Positions 27,024-36,408 of a stretch of 64,000 nucleotides of DNA are shown here, piece by piece (within the stretch, counting starts at the first letter, position 1; each line of letters begins with the position of its first letter). Made by a program: the position numbers and the translations under genes. The stretch is from assembly GCA_947499145.1 (NCBI GenBank), contig CANMNB010000004.1, forward strand, positions 124,001-188,000, read 5' to 3'. A model generated the notes under the pieces. The model did not search any database. It was given only the letters and a program-made list of their open reading frames with translations, and was not told the origin of the DNA. Origin of the DNA: an uncultured Arachnia sp. Lineage in GTDB: Bacteria; Actinomycetota; Actinomycetes; Propionibacteriales; Propionibacteriaceae.

Positions 27024-27485
27024 ATGACATCGGATTTCCAGGTGACCTTCGACGCAGCCTCGCCCCGGCGCCTCGGCCTCTTCTGGCTGGAGGTGCTCGG
27101 CTATGCGGTGGATCCCCCGCCCGGTGGGGACATCGGGAGCCCCGACGAGACGATGGCTGCGTGGCACGCCCTGCTGCAGCGTTCTGGGATGCCGGAGGAG
27201 AGGTGGGACGACGCGATGGCGATCGTCGACCCGGAGGGCGTGCGCCCCCGACTCTTCTTCCAGAAGGTCCCCGAGCCCAAGACCGCGAAGAACCGGGTGC
27301 ATCTGGACGTGAGGTCCGCCGTCGGGCTCGAGGGGGACGAGCGCATGGCCGCCATGGAGCGCGAGGCGGAGCGTCTGCTCGGCCTCGGTGCGGCTCGGCT
27401 GGCTCGGTTCGAACCCGACCCTCGGATGAGCCACGGGTTCATCGTGATGGCCGACCCCGAGGGCAACGAGTTCTGCCTCGACTGA
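27024..27485 (+). CDS. VOC/glyoxalase-like domain protein
   Basis: A 153-residue protein of the vicinal oxygen chelate superfamily (glyoxalase-like, bleomycin-resistance type fold). The N-terminus VTFDAASPRRLGLFWLEVLGY is typical of actinobacterial Glyoxalase_6 proteins, and the end MADPEGNEFCLD is the usual last strand with its Glu metal ligand. HLDVRS carries the His of the second half. The substrate is unknown. ATG has a perfect AAGGAGG nearby. It is convergent with the DUF2207 gene. Confidence 0.83.
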   Translation: MTSDFQVTFDAASPRRLGLFWLEVLGYAVDPPPGGDIGSPDETMAAWHALLQRSGMPEERWDDAMAIVDPEGVRPRLFFQKVPEPKTAKNRVHLDVRSAVGLEGDERMAAMEREAERLLGLGAARLARFEPDPRMSHGFIVMADPEGNEFCLD

Positions 27486-27492
27486 GGTCGGG

Positions 27493-29328
27493 CTACCAGG
27501 AGCCGATGCTGCCGCCGCCGCCGGAGAAGCCGCCGCCGCCGGAGAACCCCGAGAAGCCGGAGGACGAGCCGGTGGCGCTCTGCAGGCCCTCCTGCATGGC
27601 GGAGGACACCGCCTGCGACATCGCCTCATTGAGGCCCTGGGTGAGGTTGCCCAGAGAGGTGGCGAAGAAGTAGCTGTTGTACAGGTTGGCGCCGTAGTAC
27701 CAGGACAGGTCGGCCTCGTAGCGTCCCATGGCCCCGAGCTCGGCGAACACCTTGGCCCAGCGCTCCGCGACGCCGAAGATCATGGCGTAGGGCAGGTAGC
27801 GGCTGAAGATGTCGACGCCTTCCTCGAAGCGGATCTGGTCGGCCTCGGCGGTGCGGAGGTACAGCTCGAAGCCGCGGGCCTCGGCCAGCACGGCCGAGCC
27901 GGTCGCCGTACGGACGCGGAACTTGCCGGAGGTGACGATGAGGCCCAGGCCCAGGATGGCGAGCGGGATCGCGACGAGGCCCCAGCCGAACTGGACCAGC
28001 CAGACTCCCAGCATGAACGCCCCGACGAGCGCCGCCATCCCCAGCATGATGGGCATGAGCTGGGCCGTCTGGGGATGCTTCTTGAACCAGCCCCGCTGCA
28101 TGACGGCGCCGTACATGGCGTCCTTCGTGTCCTTCTGGAGCCCGGCGTAGGCGGAGCTCTTCAGGTCGCTGACCCGCTTGGCGTCGCGGCCGGCGAAGAC
28201 CTTGTGGAGGAATTGCCGCTCGTAGGGCAGGAGGTCGCCGTCCGGCTTGGAGGAGCGGGCGAGGACATGGTCTCGGGCCTTCTCGTCGGCGGCGCTGATG
28301 GTGAGGTAGCCGCGGACGGCGAGGTCCACGAGAGTCGCGGAGATGTCCACGTTGTCGGCCGTCGCGTCGATCAGGGTGCCGACCTCGCCCGGGCGGGCGT
28401 CCTTCGGGGGCCGGAAGGCGACGGCGACGTTCTGCTTGCGCGACGCCTTGCCGACCCGTGCCTCCTGACCCCGCCCCGGGGTCAGGCCCGGGGTCAGGCC
28501 CAGGTAGACGTCGTCGCGGGCGTGGCGGCGGTGCAAGCCGACCAGAGCGGCGATCGCGCCCAGACCGAGGACGCCGGTGGCGGCGCCTGTGGCCGGGGTG
28601 AGCTCGAACATGTTCGACGGCGTCACACGGCGGGTCTTGATCTGCTCGACGCCGCCGAAGGTGCCCGCCGGGAAGCCGGCCACGACCTGCAGCGGCGTGT
28701 TCGGGGGCAGTTCGGTGAGGCGGTACGTGGCGGTGGACCCAGAGCTGGACGCATCGCAGTTCTGCTCGAACTCGTCGCCGAAGAAGCAGGCGGTGCGCTC
28801 GACGGCGACGGGCCCGCTCACGGTGACAGTGACGTCGGAGATTCGCGAGGCGGAGGCGCCGATGGCGTTCCAGCTGAACTCGTCGAGTCCGGACTCGGGC
28901 TGGTCGGAGACGATGAGGCCCTCCACCTCGTACGTGATGACGTAGCGCTGCGGGTCCCGGTAGACGGTGTTCTCCTCGCCGATGCGCAGCACCAGATTGC
29001 CCTGCTGCTCCTCCACGTACAGGTCCGTGCGGGCACCCGTGGGCGAGGAGACGTCGATGTCGTGGATCGGGAAGACGAACCACTCGTCGGGGTTCTGGCC
29101 GTCCGCCTGGCGCTGCGGCAGGATCACGAACGGGCCACGCCCGCTCACCTGGGAGAAGTCCATCGTGAAGTCGAGGGTCACCTGCGCGGTGCCGTCCTCG
29201 GTCAGCACGGTGTCGATCGAGTAGGTGGTGATCGGGGCGTTGTCGTCGGCTGCGGCGGGGGACGCGAGTCCCACGAGCCCCGTGATGCCGACCAGCAGGG
29301 CGAGCAGGACTGGGCGGAGGATCCTCAT
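27493..29328 (-). CDS. DUF2207 family membrane protein
   Basis: A 611-residue exported membrane protein with the DUF2207 layout. A signal peptide (1-27, ending SPAAA) is followed by an extracytoplasmic beta-rich domain (28-240) with a Cys pair (CFFGDEFEQNC), a TM near 250-270, and a cytoplasmic part. Two more TM segments near 425-470 and a C-terminal SGFSGFSGGGGFSGGGG tail complete it. The function is unknown; the Gly/Ser tail is characteristic of the family. ATG has GGAGGG just upstream and TACTCT 7 nt before it, so both leadered and leaderless initiation are conceivable. It lies 33 nt downstream of the phosphomutase gene. Confidence 0.87.
   Translation of the reverse strand: MRILRPVLLALLVGITGLVGLASPAAADDNAPITTYSIDTVLTEDGTAQVTLDFTMDFSQVSGRGPFVILPQRQADGQNPDEWFVFPIHDIDVSSPTGARTDLYVEEQQGNLVLRIGEENTVYRDPQRYVITYEVEGLIVSDQPESGLDEFSWNAIGASASRISDVTVTVSGPVAVERTACFFGDEFEQNCDASSSGSTATYRLTELPPNTPLQVVAGFPAGTFGGVEQIKTRRVTPSNMFELTPATGAATGVLGLGAIAALVGLHRRHARDDVYLGLTPGLTPGRGQEARVGKASRKQNVAVAFRPPKDARPGEVGTLIDATADNVDISATLVDLAVRGYLTISAADEKARDHVLARSSKPDGDLLPYERQFLHKVFAGRDAKRVSDLKSSAYAGLQKDTKDAMYGAVMQRGWFKKHPQTAQLMPIMLGMAALVGAFMLGVWLVQFGWGLVAIPLAILGLGLIVTSGKFRVRTATGSAVLAEARGFELYLRTAEADQIRFEEGVDIFSRYLPYAMIFGVAERWAKVFAELGAMGRYEADLSWYYGANLYNSYFFATSLGNLTQGLNEAMSQAVSSAMQEGLQSATGSSSGFSGFSGGGGFSGGGGSIGSW
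28475..28498. repeat. 12-bp tandem duplication in the DUF2207 gene
   Basis: CCCGGGGTCAGG is repeated exactly at 28475-28486 and 28487-28498. In the protein it duplicates four residues (GLTPGLTP) in the cytoplasmic linker just after the membrane segment. A slippage product that keeps the frame. Confidence 0.8.
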
Positions 29329-29361
29329 GCCCTCCAGAGTAGCCGTTGTCCGGACAGCGGA

Positions 29362-31029
29362 TCAGGGGGTGGACACGCCTAGTGCGTCGGCCATTTCGGC
29401 GCGCAACCGGTCGAGCAGCTCGGCGGCTCGTCCCCGGGCAGCGCCGCCGTCGTCCGACTGGTCCGGCGGCAGCACCACCTCGAGGTAGCACTTCAGCTTG
29501 GGTTCGGTCCCCGACGGGCGGGCGACGACGTGCACACCGTCGCCCCACAGCTCGACGGCGTCCGTGGGCGGCAGGTCGTCGGTGCCGAAACGCAGGTCCC
29601 GGTACTCGACCTCGCGACCCAGCAGGCGCTCCGGCGGACGTGCCCGGAGGCGGGACATCGCTTCTGCGATCAGGGACAGGTCGGCGACCCGGACCGACAG
29701 CTGGCTCGTGGCGTGGAGACCGTGCGCCGCGGCGATCTCGTCGAGCCGGTCCGCGATGCTGTGCCCCGCCGCCTTGAGCTCGGCGGCCAGCCGCAGCACC
29801 GTCAGCGCCGCCGTGATGCCGTCCTTGTCGGGTACCGCCGCCGGGTCACAGCAGTACCCGATGGCCTCCTCGTAGCCGAACGCGAGGTCCGGTACGCGGC
29901 CTATCCACTTGAAGCCCGTCAGGGTCTGCCGGTGCTCGCGCCCGGCGGACGTGGCCATCGTGCGCAGCAGAGTGGAGGAGACCACCGAGTTCGCGAACAC
30001 CCCGGGCACCTCGCGGCGGATGGCGTCGTCGCCCAACAGGCCGCCCAGCTCGTCCCCGGTCAGCATCCGCCAGCCCCCGTCGACCTTCGCGGCGACGGCA
30101 CATCGGTCGGCGTCGGGGTCGTTGGCGATGACGAGATCGGCGTCATGCTCCGACGCGAGGGCGACGGCCAGGTCGATCGCCCCGTCCTCCTCCGGGTTGG
30201 GGAAGGCCACCGTGGGGAACTCGGGATCGGGGTGCAGTTGCTCGGCGACGTCGAGGGGAGCCGGGAAACCGGCGGCCGAGGCGACGGCATGCACGGTCTC
30301 GGCCCCCACACCGTGCATGGCGGAGTACACCCAGGTCAGCTCCCTGGGCGCGTCGGCGGGCACGAGGGAGGCCGCTCGTGCCACGTAGGCCTGCACCAGC
30401 CCGGGACCTGCCGAGTGGATCGCCGTGCCCCGCGGCAGGTCGCCCAGTTCCGCGATCGCCACATCCATGATGCGGGCATGGATCTCGCCGTCGACCGGCG
30501 GGATGATCTGGGAACCGTCGCCGAGGTAGATCTTGTAGCCGTTGTCGGCCGGCGGGTTGTGGGAGGCCGTGACGACGATCCCGGCGACGCAGTCCAGGTG
30601 GCGCGTGCCGAAGGCCACGACGGGGGTGGGCGTGGGGCCGTCCGTGACGAGGACGTCGAAGCCGGCGCCGGCCAGCACCTCTGCTGAGATGCGGGCGAAG
30701 TCGTCAGACTTGTGCCGGGCGTCGTAGCCGACCAGGATGCGCCCGCCGCCCAGTCCCTCGTCCGTCAACCAGGCCCCAACGCCGGCGGCTGCCCGTGCCA
30801 CGACCATCTGGTTCATGCGAGCCGGTCCGGCACCGATCGGCCCGCGCAGCCCGGCCGTGCCGAACTCCAGGACACCGGCGAACGCCGATTCGAGCGCGGC
30901 CAGTGATGCGCCCGTCGTGGGGGAGTCCGATTCCGCGTCTCGCAGGAGTGCCTCGAGTTCGGAGCGCGTGTCCGGGTCCCAGTCGACCTCCAGCCACGCG
31001 CGCGCCTGTGCGATGACCCCGTCCGCCAT
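29362..31029 (-). CDS. Phosphohexomutase/phosphopentomutase (PmmB type)
   Basis: An alpha-D-phosphohexomutase of 555 residues. The phosphoserine loop is TASHNPPADNGYK, the magnesium loop NDPDADR, the sugar-binding GYEEAIGY and the phosphate-binding RPSGTEPKLK. The long form is closest to the PGM2/PmmB subgroup. Because it is translationally coupled (TGATG overlap) to purine nucleoside phosphorylase, I infer that it isomerises ribose- or deoxyribose-1-phosphate to the 5-phosphate. A role with glucose or mannose phosphates is the alternative. ATG 31029 is preferred over the adjacent in-frame GTG 31032 because it makes the overlap. Confidence 0.9.
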   Translation of the reverse strand: MADGVIAQARAWLEVDWDPDTRSELEALLRDAESDSPTTGASLAALESAFAGVLEFGTAGLRGPIGAGPARMNQMVVARAAAGVGAWLTDEGLGGGRILVGYDARHKSDDFARISAEVLAGAGFDVLVTDGPTPTPVVAFGTRHLDCVAGIVVTASHNPPADNGYKIYLGDGSQIIPPVDGEIHARIMDVAIAELGDLPRGTAIHSAGPGLVQAYVARAASLVPADAPRELTWVYSAMHGVGAETVHAVASAAGFPAPLDVAEQLHPDPEFPTVAFPNPEEDGAIDLAVALASEHDADLVIANDPDADRCAVAAKVDGGWRMLTGDELGGLLGDDAIRREVPGVFANSVVSSTLLRTMATSAGREHRQTLTGFKWIGRVPDLAFGYEEAIGYCCDPAAVPDKDGITAALTVLRLAAELKAAGHSIADRLDEIAAAHGLHATSQLSVRVADLSLIAEAMSRLRARPPERLLGREVEYRDLRFGTDDLPPTDAVELWGDGVHVVARPSGTEPKLKCYLEVVLPPDQSDDGGAARGRAAELLDRLRAEMADALGVSTP

Positions 31030-31829
31030 CACAGCTCCGCGACGATACCGGCCAGCAGGGCGGCGAGGCGTGGGCCGGCGTCCTTGCCCGCCTGCAGGAC
31101 CTCGGCGTGGTCCAGGTGGTCGGCACTGAGCCCCGCAGCGGCGTTGGTGACCAGCGACAGGCCGAGCACCTCCAGCCCGGCCTCACGTGCGGCGATGGTC
31201 TCGAGCGTCGTCGACATGCCCACGAGGTCGCCGCCGAGGATGCCGGCCATCCGGACCTCGGCCGGGGTCTCGTACTGGGGCCCCCGGAACTGCACGTAGA
31301 CGCCTTCGGGGAGTCGGTCGTCGACGCCGTGGGCCAGGTCCCGCAGGCGCCTCGAGTAGGCCTCGGACATGTCGATGAAGGTGGCCCCCCGCAGGGGCGT
31401 GTCACCGGTGAGGTTGATGTGGTCGCGGATCAGCACCACGGTGCCGGGGGCCCAGTCGGGGTTGAGTCCGCCGCAGCCGTTGGTCAGCACCAACCGCGAG
31501 GCGCCGAGCGCCGCGATGGTCCGCACACCGTGCACGACGGCGTCGACCCCCTTGCCCTCGTAGTAGTGGGTCCGGCCGGTGAGGATGGCCGCGGTGCGCC
31601 CGGAGCCCGTCCGCACAGCGAGCAGCCGTCCGCCGTGCCCGCTGACGACCGGCGCCGAGAACCCGGGTACCTCGCCCAGCTCGACGGAACCGAGCGGTTC
31701 CCCGAGGGCGTCCGCTCCCGACGACCATCCGGAGCCCAGCACGAGGCCGATGTCGACCCCGTCGATACCCAGGGCGTGGCGCAGGTGCTCCGAGGCCGTG
31801 CGTGCGAGGTCGCTGGGGTTGTCACTCAT
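31029..31829 (-). CDS. punA: Purine-nucleoside phosphorylase (trimeric type)
   Basis: Splits inosine and guanosine into base and ribose-1-phosphate. The 266 residues match the trimeric family II enzyme: phosphate loop LVLGSGWSSGAD, GRTHYYEGKG, TNGCGGLNPDW, YVQFRGPQYETPAE and the base-binding VTNAAAG with Asn. The start ATG 31829 is supported by TAGGCT 6 nt upstream. It forms a two-gene operon with the phosphomutase and is divergent from lpdA. It would act on the inosine released by adenosine deaminase. The alternative symbol is deoD. Confidence 0.95.
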   Translation of the reverse strand: MSDNPSDLARTASEHLRHALGIDGVDIGLVLGSGWSSGADALGEPLGSVELGEVPGFSAPVVSGHGGRLLAVRTGSGRTAAILTGRTHYYEGKGVDAVVHGVRTIAALGASRLVLTNGCGGLNPDWAPGTVVLIRDHINLTGDTPLRGATFIDMSEAYSRRLRDLAHGVDDRLPEGVYVQFRGPQYETPAEVRMAGILGGDLVGMSTTLETIAAREAGLEVLGLSLVTNAAAGLSADHLDHAEVLQAGKDAGPRLAALLAGIVAEL

Positions 31830-31835
31830 GGCGCC

Positions 31836-31841
31836 AGCCTA
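31836..31841 (-). promoter_or_regulatory. Leaderless -10 box (TAGGCT) of the phosphorylase operon
   Basis: On the minus strand TAGGCT (31841-31836) lies 6 nt before ATG 31829. The divergent lpdA start at 31877 has only a weaker CAAGAT box (31865-31870). Confidence 0.5.
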
Positions 31842-31876
31842 GCCACGGCGCAGTGCCCGTGTGCCAAGATGGCGGG

Positions 31877-33271
31877 GTGACGAAGGTTGTGATCATCGGA
31901 GGCGGACCCGGCGGGTACGAGGCGGCTCTGGTGGCCAGCCAACTGGGCGGCGAGGTGACGCTCGTCGAACGCGACGGGCTGGGTGGCGCAGCCGTCCTCA
32001 CCGACTGCGTCCCCTCGAAGTCCCTCATTGCGACCGCCGAGGTCATGACGACGATGCACCAGGCCGCCGCACTCGGCCTGCACTTCGGAGAGGACGCCGT
32101 GCCCCGGGTGGACCTGGCCGGCCTCAACGCGCGTGTCCTCGCACTGGCGGACGCCCAGTCCCGCGACATCAGCGCCCGCCTCCGGCACGAGGGCGTCCGG
32201 CTCGTCTCCGGGACCGCCAGGCTCGAGGGCGCGCGTCGCGTGGTCGTCGACGGCGAGGACACGCACGAGGACCTCGGTGCTGACGTCGTCCTCGTGGCCA
32301 CGGGCACCACCCCCCGGGAGCTCCCCGATGCGCCCTGCGACGGCGAGCGCGTCCTCAACTGGAAGCAGCTGTACCAGCTCACCGAATTGCCGGAGCGGCT
32401 CATCGTTGTCGGCTCGGGCGTCACCGGCGCCGAGTTCGCGTCCGCGTACGACGCCCTGGGCAGCGAGGTCGTCCTGGTGTCCTCCCGCGACCAGGTGCTC
32501 CCCGGCGAGGACCAGGACGCCGCGGTCGTGCTGCAGCGGGTCTTCGAGCACCGGGGGATGGAGGTCCTCAGCCGGTCCCGTGCGAAAGCGGCCCGCAACA
32601 CTGGCGCCGGGGTGGTCGTCACGCTGGAGGACGGGCGCGAGGTGACGGGGAGCCACTGCCTGATGGCTGTCGGCTCCATCCCGAACTCGGCCGGCCTCGG
32701 ACTGGAGGACGCGGGCGTGGACCTGGCGACCTCCGGCCACATCGTGGTGGACCGGGTGTCGCGCACCAGCAACCGCCGCATCTACGCCGCCGGCGACGTC
32801 ACGGGTGTCTTCGCCCTGGCGTCCGTCGCCGCGATGCAGGGCCGGATCGCCATGTGGCACTCCCTGGGTGACGCAGTCGCGCCGCTCGACCTGCGCAAGG
32901 TGTCGTCGAACGTGTTCACCGCACCCGAGATCGCGACCGTCGGCATCACGCAGGCCCAGGTCGACGCCGGCGAGGTGCGCGTGGCCTCCGTCCTGTTGCC
33001 GCTCGGTGGCAACGCACGCGCCAAGATGCAGGGGTTCAATGACGGCTTCGTCAAACTCTTCTGCCTCCCCACCACAGGAATCATCATGGGAGGGGTCGTG
33101 GTGGCGCCGAATGCCTCCGAGCTCGTCCACTCGATCGCGATCGCCGTGGGCCAGCGCATCACCGTCGACGAGTTCAGCGCCATTTTCACCGTGTACCCGT
33201 CGATGACGGGGTCCATCGCGGAGGCCGCACGGCGGCTGCACCAGGCAGACCCGGACGTCCTGACCTCCTGA
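31877..33271 (+). CDS. lpdA: Flavoprotein disulfide reductase family NAD(P)H-quinone reductase LpdA
   Basis: A 464-residue FAD/NAD(P)H protein with the lipoamide dehydrogenase fold: FAD loop IIGGGPGGYEAA (6-17), NAD loop VVGSGVTGAEFASAY, IYAAGDVTG and a C-terminal dimer domain. The redox disulfide is incomplete: the motif reads GGAAVLTDCVPSK, with Ala39 where the first Cys should be and only Cys44 present. The usual C-terminal His-Glu pair is also absent (VYPSMTGSIAEAA). Both features match mycobacterial LpdA (Rv3303c), known as a quinone reductase, so I do not call it dihydrolipoamide dehydrogenase. GTG 31877 begins at the first beta strand. Confidence 0.9.
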   Translation: MTKVVIIGGGPGGYEAALVASQLGGEVTLVERDGLGGAAVLTDCVPSKSLIATAEVMTTMHQAAALGLHFGEDAVPRVDLAGLNARVLALADAQSRDISARLRHEGVRLVSGTARLEGARRVVVDGEDTHEDLGADVVLVATGTTPRELPDAPCDGERVLNWKQLYQLTELPERLIVVGSGVTGAEFASAYDALGSEVVLVSSRDQVLPGEDQDAAVVLQRVFEHRGMEVLSRSRAKAARNTGAGVVVTLEDGREVTGSHCLMAVGSIPNSAGLGLEDAGVDLATSGHIVVDRVSRTSNRRIYAAGDVTGVFALASVAAMQGRIAMWHSLGDAVAPLDLRKVSSNVFTAPEIATVGITQAQVDAGEVRVASVLLPLGGNARAKMQGFNDGFVKLFCLPTTGIIMGGVVVAPNASELVHSIAIAVGQRITVDEFSAIFTVYPSMTGSIAEAARRLHQADPDVLTS

Positions 33272-33274
33272 TCG

Positions 33275-34057
33275 TCAGTCGTCCAGGAGCCCCATCAGCA
33301 GGCTGAAGCCGCCGATCATCAGGGCGCCGTGCGTCATGCGGCGGATGGTGGGGTCCATGCCCCAGGAGTCGTAGTAGCCACGAGCCCACGCCGCCTGCCG
33401 GGGGTCTTCCCAATAGGGCACCAGTCCCGGGCCCGCCTCGACCATGCGGATGTGGGGGTTGCTGCCCGACATGACACGGGCCGCGTCAAGGGCACAGGCG
33501 GGAACCTCCCGTGCCACCCCGCCCTGCGGGGTCCAGGAGACGTTCTGGGTGGACGGACCATGGGCGGGGTCGAAGAAGCACGGCGGTCGCCGGGCCGGCA
33601 GCTCCCGGCCGTGCACGCGTGCCTTGACGGAGGCCATCTTGAAGCGGCCCTCCTCGAGGATGTGCGTGATGTGGGTGACGTCAGAATCCAGCTGGGCGTT
33701 GCGCAGGGCCTGCTTGGCGTTCTCGTAGGCGTCGAGGGCCGCGGAGTAGTCGGTCCTCGCCTCCTCGCTCAACTCGTGGCCGACGACGTCGAGATCGAGG
33801 TCGCGGAGTTCATCGCCGAACCGGGTGATGTCCCGGTCCACCGCATCGCGCGAGGCCTGGCTGAGTGGCTGCTCGAGCGGCGGGGCGCCGTAGGCTCCCG
33901 CGTACGGCGGCGGGTACTGCATGGGCCCCAGTTGCTGATGCATCCGGGGACCCCCCTGGACCATGCGGTTGCGGCTGCTGCCGAGGATGGTCGAGAAGAT
34001 GATGGCCATGATGACGATCATCATCAGGAACCCCAAGCCCCCGGAGAAGAAGAACAT
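33275..34057 (-). CDS. Membrane-anchored actinobacterial protein with CFFDPAHGPS motif
   Basis: A 260-residue protein of unknown function. An N-terminal TM (about 5-25) is followed by a Pro/Gln/Tyr-rich linker, a helical region (about 65-130), and a segment with CFFDPAHGPSTQNVSW, VPACALDAARV and a final hydrophobic stretch near the C-terminus. The Cys-containing motif pair recalls uncharacterised actinobacterial envelope proteins I have seen, but I cannot name the family. The start has GGGAGG upstream. It is downstream of the carboxylase alpha gene on the same strand and convergent with lpdA, with 3 nt between stops. Confidence 0.68.
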   Translation of the reverse strand: MFFFSGGLGFLMMIVIMAIIFSTILGSSRNRMVQGGPRMHQQLGPMQYPPPYAGAYGAPPLEQPLSQASRDAVDRDITRFGDELRDLDLDVVGHELSEEARTDYSAALDAYENAKQALRNAQLDSDVTHITHILEEGRFKMASVKARVHGRELPARRPPCFFDPAHGPSTQNVSWTPQGGVAREVPACALDAARVMSGSNPHIRMVEAGPGLVPYWEDPRQAAWARGYYDSWGMDPTIRRMTHGALMIGGFSLLMGLLDD

Positions 34058-34138
34058 GCCGGCCTCCCTGCGCCCACGGCGCGTCTAGTACCACCACGAT
34101 ACCCGCGGGCGGCGCAGCCCCCTGCGGCCGGGATGTGC

Positions 34139-35911
34139 TCAGGCGTCAGAGATGTCGCAGATCGGAGCTCCGGCCGCCACCGCCTGTCCTGGCTCGACCG
34201 CCAGCGACGTGATCGTCCCGGAGCGGTGGGCGCTCAGCGATTGCTCCATCTTCATCGCCTCGATGACGGCCACCTGGGCACCTTCCTCGACGACGTCCCC
34301 CTCGGCGACGACGAGCTTGACGATCGTGCCCTGCATGGGGGTGCTCAAGGTGTTGCCGGAGGGGGAGGACACCTTGGCCCCGCCCCGGTCGCGTTTCGTC
34401 GGCTTGCGGGGGGTTCGCGCCGCGACAGGGCGGGCGCCGAAACCGGCGGGCAGCTTCACCTCCATGCGACGGCCGTTGACCTCGACAGCCACCACCTCCG
34501 GCTCGCCCTCGTCGTCGGCCTCCCCGATCAGTCCGGTGTAGGGCGGGATCTCGCCGGTGAACTCGGTCTCGATCCACCGGGTGTGCACCGCGAAGTGACC
34601 GTCCACCGCGGTGAAGGCCTCGTCCTCGATCACGGCCCGGTGGAAGGGGGTGACTGTCGGCATGCCCTCGACGACGAGTTCGGCCAGGGCACGGCGGGAG
34701 CGCGCGAGTGCTTGCTCGCGGTCAGCCCCGCTCACGATCACCTTCGCCACCAGTGAGTCAAAGGCGCCCGGAACGGTCATGCCGGCGTGGTAGCCCTCGT
34801 CCACCCGTACTCCCGGACCCGTCGGCGGGTGCCACGCCACCAGGGTCCCGGGGGCGGGCATGAAGCCACGACCGGCGTCCTCCGCGTTGATGCGGTACTC
34901 GATGGCGTGGCCCCGCACCTCCGGATCGTCGTAGCCGAGCTCGTCACCGCGGGCGATGCGGAACATCTCGCGGACGAGGTCGATGCCGGTGACCTCCTCG
35001 GAGACGGGGTGCTCCACCTGCAGTCGCGTGTTCACCTCGAGGAACGAGATCGTGCCATCCACCCCCACCAGGAACTCGCAGGTGCCGGCGCCCACGTAGC
35101 CGGCCTCCCGCAGGATGGCCTTGCTGGAGGTCCGCAACAGCTGCTCCTGGTCCGAGGTCAGGAACGGGGCCGGCGCCTCCTCGACGAGCTTCTGGTGGCG
35201 CCGCTGCAGCGAGCAGTCACGCGTGCTGACCACGACGACGTTGCCGTGCGCGTCGGCCAGGCACTGAGTCTCCACGTGCCGGGGCGCCTCGAGGTACCGC
35301 TCGACGAAGCACTCGCCGCGGCCGAAGGCCGTGATGGCCTCCCTCGTGGCCGATTCGAACAGCTCGGGCACCTCGTCGAGGGTGCGCGCCACCTTCAGTC
35401 CCCTGCCGCCGCCACCGAACGCGGCCTTGATGGCGATGGGCAGGCCGTGGGCGGTGGCGAACGCGACCACGTCATCGGCATCGGCGACGGGGTCCTTGGT
35501 GCCCGGGACCTGGGGAGCGCCGACGCGCTGCGCGATGTGGCGCGCGGAGACCTTGTCGCCAAGCGCCTCGATAGCCGCCGGCGGGGGACCGATCCACGTC
35601 AGTCCCGCGGCCTCGACAGCGCGTGCGAAGTCCGCGTTCTCTGCGAGGAATCCATAGCCGGGGTGGACGGCGTCGGCTCCTGACCGTTGCGCGATCGACA
35701 ACAGTTTGTCGATGTTGAGGTAGGTGTCGGCAGGGGTGGCGCCACCCAGCGCGAACGCCTCGTCGCACAGCGACACGAAGAGTGACCCGGAGTCCGAGTC
35801 CGCGTAGACGGCCACCGAGGAGATGCCCTCGTCCCGTGCGGCTCGTGCCACCCGGACGGCGATCTCGCCCCGGTTGGCGATGAGGACCTTCGTGACGGCG
35901 CCAGTGCCCAC
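34139..35911 (-). CDS. Acyl-CoA carboxylase alpha subunit (biotin carboxylase + BCCP)
   Basis: The 590-residue alpha chain of acetyl/propionyl-type acyl-CoA carboxylase. The biotin carboxylase (ATP-grasp) domain spans about 1-455, with [40 protein letters not shown] and [10 protein letters not shown] linker rich in Arg/Lys/Thr follows, then a biotinyl domain with EAMKMEQ; the biotinylated Lys is about residue 554, 36 from the end. GTG 35911 is preceded by GGAGGG, and TAGACT (35946-35941 on this strand) is a likely -10. It is an AccA3-like subunit that probably serves the beta and epsilon subunits encoded at 39-41 kb; BirA would biotinylate it. Confidence 0.94.
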   Translation of the reverse strand: MGTGAVTKVLIANRGEIAVRVARAARDEGISSVAVYADSDSGSLFVSLCDEAFALGGATPADTYLNIDKLLSIAQRSGADAVHPGYGFLAENADFARAVEAAGLTWIGPPPAAIEALGDKVSARHIAQRVGAPQVPGTKDPVADADDVVAFATAHGLPIAIKAAFGGGGRGLKVARTLDEVPELFESATREAITAFGRGECFVERYLEAPRHVETQCLADAHGNVVVVSTRDCSLQRRHQKLVEEAPAPFLTSDQEQLLRTSSKAILREAGYVGAGTCEFLVGVDGTISFLEVNTRLQVEHPVSEEVTGIDLVREMFRIARGDELGYDDPEVRGHAIEYRINAEDAGRGFMPAPGTLVAWHPPTGPGVRVDEGYHAGMTVPGAFDSLVAKVIVSGADREQALARSRRALAELVVEGMPTVTPFHRAVIEDEAFTAVDGHFAVHTRWIETEFTGEIPPYTGLIGEADDEGEPEVVAVEVNGRRMEVKLPAGFGARPVAARTPRKPTKRDRGGAKVSSPSGNTLSTPMQGTIVKLVVAEGDVVEEGAQVAVIEAMKMEQSLSAHRSGTITSLAVEPGQAVAAGAPICDISDA

Positions 35912-35983
35912 TTCTCGTCCCTCCTCGAGGTTCCCTCCGGAGTCTAGTCATGCGGCTGTCGCGGCGGGGTGGTTCCGGCCGAG

Positions 35984-35989
35984 TAGAGT
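35984..35989 (+). promoter_or_regulatory. Leaderless -10 box (TAGAGT) of the small lipoprotein gene
   Basis: TAGAGT lies 8 nt before GTG 35998. It excludes the upstream in-frame ATG at 35950 as the start. Confidence 0.45.
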
Positions 35990-35997
35990 GGCGCGTC

Positions 35998-36405
35998 GTG
36001 ACCCGATGGACCTGGCTGCTCGCCTGCCTGCTGTTGGCGGGATGCGTGCCGGGTCCGGCGCCTGCGCCGCTCGCGACGCCCACGCAGCAGGCCACGGCCG
36101 TGCCAGCGGGCTCGGTGGCGCTGCGGGACCTCGGGTTCGAGCACGCCCCCGCCGACCTCCTGGTGCCCCGGGACGCGGAGATCGAGCACGCCGTGGACCA
36201 GGTCAACGCCGTCGTCGTCGCCTTCTCAGCGCCCGACGGCGCAACCCTGGCACGCTTCTACCGGTCCCAGTTGCCGCAGCAGGGGTGGGTCATCACCGCC
36301 GACGGCAATGACTCACTGTTGTTCGAACGTGACGGTGCGCACGGCGCTTTCACCGTCACCGGTGACACGTCAGCGCTCACCGTCCGCTATGACGAGCGGT
36401 CCTGA
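35998..36405 (+). CDS. Small lipoprotein of unknown function
   Basis: A 135-residue predicted lipoprotein: signal peptide VTRWTWLLACLLLAGC with the lipidated Cys at 16, a Pro/Ala/Thr linker, and a compact domain ending in FTVTGDTSALTVRYD. No family is recognised. GTG 35998 sits 8 nt after TAGAGT and places the lipobox correctly; the longer frame from 35950 would not be a signal peptide. It is followed after 3 nt by an MFS transporter gene on the same strand, so the two are probably co-transcribed and might act together. Confidence 0.72.
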   Translation: MTRWTWLLACLLLAGCVPGPAPAPLATPTQQATAVPAGSVALRDLGFEHAPADLLVPRDAEIEHAVDQVNAVVVAFSAPDGATLARFYRSQLPQQGWVITADGNDSLLFERDGAHGAFTVTGDTSALTVRYDERS

Positions 36406-36408
36406 GCC

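Noticed and set aside
34113-34126. Hairpin CGCAG-CCCC-CTGCG after the carboxylase alpha gene as terminator
   Set aside because: A 5-bp stem without tail in GC-rich DNA is expected by chance.
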